In this document: positions 55,600 to 64,000 of the stretch, in pieces
Numbering within the stretch: position 1 is the stretch's first letter
Layout: every line of letters starts with the position of its first letter
NCBI GenBank assembly: GCA_034770075.1
Contig: CM068379.1
Coordinates: 24,117,506 to 24,181,505 of the forward strand
Direction: 5' to 3'
DNA: 64,000 nucleotides
Source of the DNA: Aralia elata
Lineage: Eukaryota; Streptophyta; Magnoliopsida; Apiales; Araliaceae
Translations under genes and position numbers: made by a program
Notes under the pieces: generated by a model
What the model saw: only the letters and a program-made list of their open reading frames with translations
What the model was told of the DNA's origin: nothing
Database searches by the model: none

Positions 55600-58344
55600 T
55601 GTGACACCCCCAAATTCGGGTACCTATACCTCGAATTTGGTGCTCAAGATAAAGAACATCCAACCACCTTTAAACAATATATGGCAACTAATGCGGAATG
55701 AATAAACATATATTGTTCATAAAAAAAGGTTTACTATGATCGCAAGGTCTACAACCTTAATCAAAATACAACACGTAACTTAAAACAATATCCTCTAGGG
55801 TTCCAGTTACGTTAACAGATAATAAAACAAAATAATAAAGCAGATAAAATAGCTAGCCGAAGTCTAAGACTTCATCTTTCCTTTGCCCTTGTCTTTGTTT
55901 GAGCACTCGGGCTTAACTGCAATAGGTTCATGATATAGCAAGAATGAGCAACTAGTTTTCCCAGCAAGTTTAAAAATGAACAAGAGTAATATATATCATG
56001 TATAGAAAGGAATAACCATAATGGCTTCAATCAATATAAACAACTGAAGTAAAAGAATTGATGCTTTAAGAATAATGAATAGTCGAATAGACCATGAACA
56101 TACTTTAACGAATCAATCACTTGATTGACCATTTTAGGTTACTATTCCAGAAGTTTGTACTTGAGGAGATCAACCTCTTGTACGCCATGTGTATGCATAA
56201 CATTTATTTCTGTCATGTATCTTATATTAGATACTTAGGAAGCTCCCCTATATATAAGGTTGTTCATCTCAGTCCAAAAGTCCTCACCAACAACTGGTTT
56301 GGATAGCTTTTAAATTTTAAACATGCATATGTGTAGCCGAACAAATGGCTTAGACTTCTCTCTAAAAAGTTCATGAATAACAAACTTTAAATAATGATGT
56401 AGTTTGATGACAGAACCAAATTCAGGTGCGTTATGTGCGAATGACAATAATATGGGTGTGGAATAATTTTAAAGTAATTAAACCACTTACCACATGCTTG
56501 AGAGATAGAACTCGAGCTTAAATCAGGAGACTGGCAATAATGTGGCAGTCTAAGGTTAGAGACTTGCAAAATATATATACACAGTCTATAACAATAATTT
56601 GGTTTAAAATCAAGGAACTTGCCTAGGATACTGCTACAATATATACTTGATTCTGCTCTGCAAGTACCCTATAGTGATTATAAAATACTCTTCGATCAGT
56701 TATGGTTAAACATCAATATTGAAATTAATAGACTTTATTCAAGACACTCATGCTGTCTATTATATGGTTCATTTCACGGTCTGACAGACCAGCTCTATGA
56801 TTAGTAGTGCCTTACCAATTTCGGTAGAGCCACTCTACGATCAGTGAGGTGGCTCTACGATCATTAAGGTCTTTACTGAGTTGGTGAAGTTCTACAACTA
56901 AGTGGGGTTGTCCTACGACTGACTGGTGAACCTCTATGATTGTAGAGTTCACTTGACGGTCTCTGACCGGCCCAACAGACTTACTCTACGATTTATAAAT
57001 AAGCTCTACGATCGGAGTGATTACGATCGTAGAGTTCACCTTATGGTTCACTGGGATTTAGAAGTACTTTAAATTTTAGCTCAGCGTATAGCTTTGGGTC
57101 TGACCAACCCGCTGCTTACAAGGTTTTGACTTTGGCTCCACTTTAAAATTTGTCGTAGTTCGGGGCCTCCCGTACATCGGGAAATCTCTTCGGAATCGGG
57201 CTGGTATGATTATGTTTGGCTTCGGGAAGTCCAAGTTTGGGTCTTAATCACGTTGTAGGACATTCGGCTTCGGACCTGTGACTTCGAGAGTTCAGTTCGA
57301 GCCTTCGGATACTAGGGGTTCGGCTTCGGATCTAGTATTGGGCCAAACCCAGAGTAGTTATCGAAGCCTTCGGGTTTGACTATGTATGCTACTTGGGAAA
57401 CCTACTCTGATTTCTAGGTTAAAATGACGAACACAATTGGAATGGCTTCGGTACCCCCCGTTATTTAGGTTCATGGGTTCGGATAAGGTAGCGAACCTCA
57501 TCGGAACAACTTCGGTATACTGATACTATTAATACATGTGGCTAGAGTAACTACCATTTGACACCGTTTATTGATTTTATTCAAGTTTTGGTCATAAGTT
57601 CCACTGTCGCATTCTACGGTCGGTATAAATAGTAAACCCGGAGTCTTAGACTCATTCGGACTGTATATTGACTCTCGGTATCAACTGGGTAGCATGACTA
57701 AGACCATTATTACAATTCTAGTTTAAGCCATCATTCAGTTTAACATATAGTTTCTGCACGATTATCTTATGACCCAGGGTCCAACATTATCTCCACTCAT
57801 ACGTATACTGATATTTAACCTGAAATGAAACCAACTTAGAAAGAAATGTTTAAGATAGCAAGGTCATACCTTTCCAAAGCTCTACCTGCTAGGTCTCACT
57901 CTCAGTCTCTGTTTACCCTTCCGGTGGCAAGAGCTCCCCTAGAAATTATCTTTATCTCTCTATATTTTATCAGTAATGAACAGAGTAGCAAGCTCTTCAA
58001 GGTGGCTATGAGTCTCTATTTATAGAGAAACCTTTGTCCAATCATTAGTCATTACCCAGATTGTAGTAACTATTACACAGCGGTAATACCTATTGGTTAA
58101 GAGTGATTAGGTGAAAAGTTCCACCAACCCACTGTTAAATCAATTTACTTGTGTGGGTTTTAGTAACCCAAGGAATAGGTCATTGGCCTAGCTCGGCTGA
58201 TAGTAAGTAGCAGTACTGAAGGTGTATATATATGTTTTGAATTGTTTCAGTACATGACAGCTCACACAGCCGGTCCTCTACTTGGGTTCACCGAATAAAC
58301 TCTACAAGCTTGGTATTGTTGTGGGCCTACACTTACTAGGTCAA

Positions 58345-58400
<56 letters not shown>

Positions 58401-58800
58401 GGTACCTCAATTTATAAGTTTACAAGGAAATTATTATACTCATGCCCAAACTACAAGTCCACCTACCAAAACTTAAGGATTGGGCCTGTTTAGTAACCAC
58501 TGGGCTAGTCCACTATAAATTCTTAGTGAGACCATAAGTTATTGCTACTATTAATACTTACATTTCTCCATTACTCAGTTTACAAGTCCAATACAAAAAT
58601 CAATCGTTTGGGCTTGATTAAACGACTTACTAGACTACTCCATTAATATATTAGAGTACACCCATAGACTATTAAGTCAATTAATACATAGCCACACATA
58701 GTCATCTAAATTATTTAAGGATTTAAATTAATATGCAAAAGAATAAAATTAAATTATTAACTTTATTAATATTATCGTTTAAGAATTCGCGGTCATTACA
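55600..58800 (-). repeat. 3' LTR of element G
   Basis: The + strand runs TGTGACACCCCC to GCGGTCATTACA, 3201 bp. Its ends match those of solo LTR F. Inside are a minus-strand TATA box (58015-58024) and a compound (AT)n(AC)n microsatellite at 58347-58400. ORFs in it are not supported. Confidence 0.88.
58015..58024 (-). promoter_or_regulatory. TATA box in LTR of G
   Basis: The minus strand reads CTATAAATAG followed by AGACTCATAGCC. It is the counterpart of 32977 in F. Confidence 0.55.
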
Positions 58801-58816
58801 TCCTCCCTCCTCCCTT
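58801..58816 (-). other. Polypurine tract of element G
   Basis: The minus strand reads AAGGGAGGAGGGAGGA directly before the LTR start TGTAATG. Confidence 0.88.
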
Positions 58817-58850
58817 ATAAGAATTTCATCCCCAAAATTTCAATATAAGG

Positions 58851-60180
58851 TCACTCGAAAAGATGCAGATAATTCGCCCTCATCTTTTCCTCAAGCTCCC
58901 ATATAGCTTCCTCAACTGTGTGATTTCTCTAGAGCACTTTGACCGAATAAATGATCTTATTCCTTAACGTCTGTTCCTTCCTATCGAGTATCTAGACAGG
59001 AATTTCTTCATACGATAAATCTTTCTCTACTCAAATTGGTTAATAGGATATTACATGCTTATAGTCAAGTTTATATGGTCATAACACTGAAGCATAAAAC
59101 ACATTGTGAATGTGCTCAAGTTTAAGAGGTAGTGCTACCTTATACGCCACTTCACCTACTCGCTTCAAAATCTTAAAAGGTCTTATGAACCTCGGGCTCA
59201 ATTTCCCCTTCTTCCCAAAACGGATCTTCCCTTTCCAAGGAGATACCTTCAAAAACACAAAACTGCCCACCTCAAAGTCCCGTTTTTGCCGATGTTGGTC
59301 AGCATACTTCTTCTGTCGATCCTAAGCCGCTAGTAGACGGTTCCTTATCAATTTAACCATATCTGCTATCTGCTGCACCATCTCAGGTCCCAGCAGTCTT
59401 CGCTCTCCCATCTCGTCCTAACATAACAGTGTTCGACACTTTCTTCCATATAATGCTTCGTACGGTGGCATGCTGATATTAACGTGATAACTGTTATTAT
59501 AAGCTAACTCCACTAACGGTATGTGATCATCCCAACTGCCTTTTAAGTCCATCACGACCGCTCTAATCATGTCCTCCAAGCTCTGAATTGTTCGCTCACT
59601 CTAGGCATCAGTTTGAGGGTGATATGCCATACTCAACCTCAACTGTGTCCCCATTTTGTCCTACAAACTCCTCCAGAAGTTTGACGTGAAGCACGGGTCT
59701 CTATCAGACATAATAGATACTGACACCCCATGTCGCGACACAATCACCTTCACATAAAGCTTCGCTAACTGCTCCAGATTGTACCTGATCTTGATCGGTA
59801 GAAAATGTGCAGATTTAGTCAAACGATCCACGATCACCCATATCGCGTCTAAACCCTTCTGAGTTGGTGGAAGTCCTACCACAAAATCCATCGTGATGTG
59901 CTCCCACTTTCACTCCGGAATCTCTAGTGGTTGTAGCAGTCCACTTGGTCCCTGGTGTTCTGCCTTAACTCGTTGACATGTTAAACATCGGCTGACACAT
60001 TCAGCTACCTCTTTCTTCATGTTCGGTCACCAGAAATATTGTCACAAGTCTTGGTACATTTTAGTACTCCCGGGATGAACACAATACCTTGTACTGTGAG
60101 CTTCTTATAGAATCTCCTCTCTCAATTCTGGAACCATCGGTATCCAGATCCTCCCTTCAAACCTTAGTAGCCCTGTGCAA
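58851..60180 (-). pseudogene. Integrase and chromodomain of element G
   Basis: One frame on the minus strand. The core has MDFVVGLPPTQKGLDAIWVI, SIMSDRDPCFTSNFWRSL and the glutamate in SEQTIQSLEDMIRAV, followed by WDDHIPLVELAYNNSYHVN and PPYEALYGRKCRTLL. The C-terminal GPF-like part (GKLSPRFIRPFKILKRVGEV, then AYKVALPLKLEHIHNVFYAS) leads to a stop at 59079. In the same frame a chromodomain follows: VKVL, a stop for W, then RNHTVEEAIWELEEKMRANY, ending at 58851. Chromodomains in this group can steer integration to certain chromatin. About six stops replace expected W, Q or R. Confidence 0.88.
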
Positions 60181-60188
60181 TTAACCTT

Positions 60189-60818
60189 TTACTTCAACTC
60201 TTCACCTTCAAAAATTTGCTTCCTTAAGCCACCACATTCTTCATCCTTCTCCTGAGCCTCTTTTATTTTATTTAGTAAAGGCGATCTCCCTTCCACTGCG
60301 TACAATTTCTCGTTTAAGTCTATTGGATATTCCACTTCCAATTCCAGTCTTTCAAACTCTTTTACGAATTCCTCCTGAGTTGTTAGCATTAGTAACTTGT
60401 CCCTACCTTTCCCGCTCAAGGCATCAGCCATAACATTTGCTTTTCCCAAATGGTACAAAATTTCACAGTTGTAATCTTTGATCAATTCCAACCATCGCCG
60501 CTACCTCATATTCAGCTCTTTCAGAGTGAAGATATACTTCAGACTTTTGTGGTCTGTGTATATCTCACACTTCTCTCTATATAAATATTGTCTCCATATC
60601 TTCAAGGCAAAAACTACTGCTGCTAACTCCAGGTCATGAGTCAGATATCCATTCTCATAATCCTTCAGCTGGCATGACGCGTACGCAATGACCTTACCAT
60701 GCTGCATCAGTACACAACCAAGCCCCTTGTGTGACGCATCACTATACCCCACAAATCCCCCTGTATCATCGGGTAAAGACAACACAGGTGCTTCACTAAG
60801 CCTCTTCTTTAGCTCCAT
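60189..60818 (-). pseudogene. RNase H of element G
   Basis: The minus strand reads FVGYSDASHKGLGCVLMQHG, YENGYLTHDLELAAVVFALK, CEIYTDHKSLKYIFTLKELN, a stop for Q near 60501, then RRWLELIKDYNCEILYHLGK and ANVMADALSGKG. The catalytic D, E and D are present. A linker (PLLNKIKEAQEKDEECGGLR) follows to a stop at 60189. Confidence 0.88.
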
Positions 60819-60830
60819 GAAACTCTCCTC

Positions 60831-61640
60831 TTATTTATCCGTCCAAATGAACTTAGTCATCTTTTTTGTCAGATTGGTTAACAGTGATGCTATCTTCGAA
60901 AAATCTTGAATGAATCTCTGATAGTATCCCGCAAATCCCAAGAAACTTCTGATCTCTGTCGGCATCTTCGGTTGCTCCCAGTTGATAACTGCCTCCACCT
61001 TTGTTGGACCCACCGAAACACTATCCTTGTCGATGATATGCCCCAGAAACTGCACTCTCTGCAACCAAAATTCACACTTTGAGAACTTCCCACTTCTCCC
61101 TTCTCAAAGTTTTAAGTACTATTCTTAGATGGTCAGCATGTTCCTCCTCTATCTTCGAGTACACCAGAATGTCATCAATGAACACGACAACAAATTTGTC
61201 CAAGTATTGCTTGAACACCCTGTTCATCATGTCCATGAAAGCTGCTGGCGCATTCATCAACCCAAACGACATCACCAAAAACTCAAAATGTCCATATCGA
61301 GTTCTGAATGCTATCTTCGGAATATTCTCCTGCCTCACCTTCAGTTGGTGATAGCCAGTCCTCAAGTCGATCTTTGAAAAGTATTTTGCTCCATTCAATT
61401 GATCAAACAAATCATCAATTCTAGTCAAATGTACTTATTCTTAATAGTAACTTTGTTCAACTCCCGGTAGTCGATACATAGCCTTAAAGATCCATCCTTC
61501 TTCTTCACAAATAGAACTGGCGCTCCCCAAAGGGACACGCTTGGTCGAATATAACCCTTATCGAACAGCTCCTACAGTTGAACCATCAATTCCTTCATCT
61601 CTACCGGAGCCATTCAGTACGGTGCCTTGGATATCGGTGT
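60831..61640 (-). pseudogene. Reverse transcriptase of element G
   Basis: The minus strand shows the entry LFVKKKDGSLRLCIDYRELN near 61455-61515, then RIDDLFDQLNGAKYFSKIDL, RTGYHQLKVRQENIPKIAFR, FGLMNAPAAFMDMMNRVFKQ and the catalytic FVVVFIDDILVYSKIEEEHA near 61135-61195. A frameshift near 61070 leads to RVQFLGHIIDKDSVSVGPTK and GFAGYYQRFIQDFSKIASLL. The active site is intact; the domain is broken by that shift and stops near 61429 and 60831. Confidence 0.88.
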
Positions 61641-61839
61641 TGTTCCCGGTGCCAAGTCAATCACAAATTCTACTTCTCTATCTGGCAGCAAACCTGGTAA
61701 TTCTTCTTTGGGAAAACATCGGGGAATTTCCTTACAACAGGTATCTGACCTAGTTCACCCTATACTCTTCGAGTATCAACCAAGTGAGCCAAATAACCTA
61801 TGCAACCCTTCCTTAGCAAACTCTTTGCTTGCCTCATCG
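61641..61839 (-). pseudogene. Protease-RT linker of element G
   Basis: The region between protease and RT is not open in one frame. On the minus strand a short LPPDREVEFVIDLAPGT-like stretch is visible near 61625-61690, which in this lineage precedes RT. Confidence 0.55.
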
Positions 61840-62103
61840 TCAGATAACAAGATTATGTCGGCGATTTACTACCATAAATACTACCTTCGACTTACTTGGA
61901 GTCTTCAGGTGCATGCACTTCTTTTGGCAGTCAATTACAGCTTCGTGATTCGATAACCAATCCATCCCAAGAATTACGTCGAACTCTCCCAACCGAATCA
62001 GTATCAAATTCACTCTAAGCGTAAACCCTCTCAAAGCAACATAACAGTTCTTATGAATGTAACCTATGGGGATAATTTCTTTATTGGCTACTTCTACGTT
62101 CAT
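61840..62103 (-). pseudogene. Protease C-terminal part of element G
   Basis: The minus strand reads IGYIHKNCYVALRGFTLRVN, then LIRLGEFDVILGMDWLSNHE and AVIDCQKKCMHLKTP. The DVILGMDWL motif is standard in this lineage. A frameshift separates it from the catalytic part at 62136-62750. Confidence 0.82.
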
Positions 62104-62135
62104 GGGTTCTCTAATTTTTCATGGGGTAAGCCTAA

Positions 62136-62750
62136 TCATTCAGCAAATTCTTCTAAAACAAAGGAATAGGTAGCACCCGAATCAAATAGTACATATGCAT
62201 TGATATTATTGATCAGAATAATACCTGACACCACGTCCTTCGATTCCACAACATCTTGTACGGTCATGCTGAATGTGCGTGCCATCGGTCTGCTTGCTTG
62301 ATTAGCTGGCCCTCCAATCGTCAGGTTGCTGTTGTTGCCCTTGTTGCCGCTGGCTGCATCACTTTTTCTCTTTAGACAATCTTTAATCTGATGATCCGAT
62401 GCTCCACATGGGAAGCATCCTCCCTTCTTTCCCTTAGGACACTGAGGAGCAATGTGCCCCAGCTGTCCACAGTTATAGTAGACACATTTCCCTTTCATGC
62501 ACTCCCCTAAGTGATTTCTTCGGTAGTTGCTACACTTGTTTCCTTTCTTAGCCTCCCCTCCATACATGTTGCTTTTAGAAGATTGGTTGTCACTCCACTT
62601 TCTTCTGTTCTGGTTGCTGCCTCCACTACTTCCCCCTTTGTTACCACCATGACCCTTTTTCTTATCCTGGTTGTACTTGGCTAACGCCTCATTTCCTCCT
62701 TTGGCGATGATTGCCCTCTCCAACAGTGTTAAAAATGTGTCAATTTGCAA
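62136..62750 (-). pseudogene. gag C-terminus, zinc knuckle and protease core of G
   Basis: The minus strand reads a basic glycine/asparagine-rich linker (KKGHGGNKGGSSGGSNQNRR), the zinc knuckle CVYYNCGQLGHIAPQCP and a second cysteine cluster (GGCFPCGASDHQIKDC), then the protease core INAYVLFDSGATYSFV near 62160-62205. The frame is open from 62750 to 62136. Confidence 0.88.
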
Positions 62751-63355
62751 AACTACAACCCTGCTATAAATCCATGGTTTCAGCCCCTACTCAAACCTCC
62801 TTGCTTTCCTGGCCTCCGTATCCACTTGGTGTGGGGCAAATCTGGCCAACTCGTTGAACTTTGCTGCATATTCAACGACCGATATGTTCCCCTGCTTGAG
62901 TTCTAAGAACTTCACCTCCATATTCGATTGCATACTCTTCGGGAAGTAGTTCTCAAAGAATAATTCTTTGAAGCGTTCCCACTAGATCACTCCTTTTCCA
63001 GCACGACCTTATTTGCCTTCCACTAATAGTTTGCCTCACTCTTTATCATGAAGGTGGCAAACCCCGTCTTTTGTTCTTCGACCACCCGCGTGACCTCGAA
63101 CACTTTCTCCATCTCTTCTACCCATGTCTGGGCTTCGATCGGATTTAAGGTTCCCCAGAACTCCGAAGGTCCTACCAATTTAAAGTTCTTGAAGCTAGTC
63201 AAGTGCTGCGCTGACTGCTCCACTACTGGCGGGGGTCTATTCTGCATCGCCGCTGCGAACATGTTAACAAAATTTTGCATTGGGTCGGCATTACCTTCTT
63301 CATTATTAATGGATCTCTCCTCCTTTTGATTTCGTTTTTGTCTTCTAAGCGGCAT
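62751..63355 (-). pseudogene. gag N-terminal part of element G
   Basis: The ATG at 63355 opens MPLRRQKRNQKEERSINNEE, then FKLVGPSEFWGTLNPIEAQT and WVEEMEKVFEVTRVVEEQKT, the gag start of this lineage (first residues like PPxFxG...A..WL..IEK). The frame ends at 63023. Between 63022 and 62751 gag continues with shifts (a LEL KQGNISVVEYAAKFNELA-like stretch near 62830-62905). Confidence 0.82.
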
Positions 63356-64000
63356 GATCTAATAAAAAGAAAACTTTAGGCTTTTACTAATAGTTTTACG
63401 TTTTATACGATATGTTATTCAGGTTAACATTTAAAAGTTATGGCATCTATCAAACACATTTGATTTAAGTAAAACAACTGCATTTATATTCATATACCAC
63501 TGTTTTAATACAACATGACCCAACTGGTGGCATACTTCTATAAATGCTCATGGCATAGCCTATCAACTGTTATCTATCCCCTAATGAACAAAAGTGGCAT
63601 ACTTCACTTTGTTCCACTTTCAGAAGTTATTAAGAAGGTTTAAAAGGCCTTGACAACATTCTTAACCATTCACAATAAACCAACAAACAATAACATCAAC
63701 AAAAGTGGCATACTTCACTTTGTTCCACTTTCAGAAGTTATTAAGAAGGTTTAAAAGGCCTTGACAACATTCTTAACCATTCACAATCAACCAACAAACA
63801 ATAACATCAACAAAAGTGGGAAAACTTCGAAACTTAAGAAGGAATGAGTTTGGATTTGTTGTATACCTCTTGTAGCTCCTTCTTTGTTGTTAGAAAGCTT
63901 GATAACTGATTGATGCTTCCTATTCTCTTCTTCCTTACTTCTCCCGTAAATTTTTTCCAAGCTTTTTCACTCCACCCATTTACTCAACTCTCTCTAGAAT
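63356..64000 (-). other. Untranslated leader of element G
   Basis: No gene is seen upstream of gag as far as the window edge. It includes the 111-bp tandem duplication at 63589-63812. The primer site is not reached. Confidence 0.75.
63589..63812. repeat. 111-bp tandem duplication in leader of G
   Basis: Unit 1 (63589-63699) and unit 2 (63700-63810) both begin CAAAAGTGGCATACTTCACT and differ by very few bases. A third copy starts at 63811 (CAAAAGTGGG) and breaks off. The near identity suggests a recent duplication. Confidence 0.92.

Larger units (their letters stand above)
55600..64000 (-). mobile_element. Ty3/gypsy chromovirus G (Tekay/Del-like), 3' part
   Basis: On the minus strand: leader, gag with zinc knuckle, protease, RT, RNase H, integrase, chromodomain, polypurine tract and a 3.2 kb LTR. 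The 5' LTR and primer site lie beyond the right edge. The long LTR, the integrase style (AYNNSYH, PYEALYGRKCR) and the C-terminal chromodomain point to the Tekay/Del lineage. Frames are broken by stops and at least three shifts. Confidence 0.9.

Noticed and set aside
58282..58476. ORF with repeated YI residues
   Set aside because: It is the (AT)n(AC)n microsatellite in the LTR of G.

Overview
This is nuclear DNA from a flowering plant, almost certainly a eudicot; the species cannot be told. It is AT-rich, almost wholly made of LTR retrotransposons, and shows no intact host gene, rRNA, tRNA or CRISPR. The families recognisable from their domains are Athila-type Ty3/gypsy, two chromovirus lineages (a Tekay/Del type with a chromodomain and a CRM-like type), one Ty1/copia family present several times, and one CACTA DNA transposon. 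Layout: (i) 1-15754 is an Athila-type element A on the + strand, missing about 620 bp of its 5' LTR at the window edge; its 5' LTR is split by a non-coding LTR element N (193-5305). (ii) A sits inside the first LTR of a copia array B (15755-28072) with the structure LTR-internal-LTR-internal-LTR. (iii) B sits inside the gag of a minus-strand Athila-type element D (28073-31549), which also carries a solo LTR S (28369-29770). (iv) D sits in the untranslated leader of a longer copia element E (31550-53523). E is also interrupted by a 4.3 kb solo chromovirus LTR F (31980-36258), a complete minus-strand CRM-like element H (37790-44655) and a CACTA element J (44835-48770). (v) 53524-55599 is the oldest sequence here: broken exons of plant mobile-domain type genes. 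(vi) 55600-64000 is a minus-strand chromodomain element G that runs off the right edge. The nest is five deep: E contains D, D contains B, B contains A, A contains N. The boundaries of N, S, F, H and J are fixed by target-site duplications (ATTAT, CCATA, AACAA, TATTG and AGT). For H and J the restored empty site also agrees with a second copia copy in the window. All gag-pol genes are decayed. They carry in-frame stops, many at positions where CAG, CAA, CGA or TGG would be expected, plus frameshifts and deletions. Copia E and chromoviruses G and H still show recognisable RT catalytic motifs. Points most worth a second look: the CACTA element carries fragments of at least two host genes (ABCF1-type start, homogentisate prenyltransferase exons), and one exon segment is triplicated as an in-frame 81-bp repeat. 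The copia leaders carry a short hairpin about four times, keeping the stem while the loop changes between copies. A GC-rich palindrome recurs in the LTRs or leaders of unrelated families. A copia deletion junction is filled with templated patches, one from a gypsy integrase.
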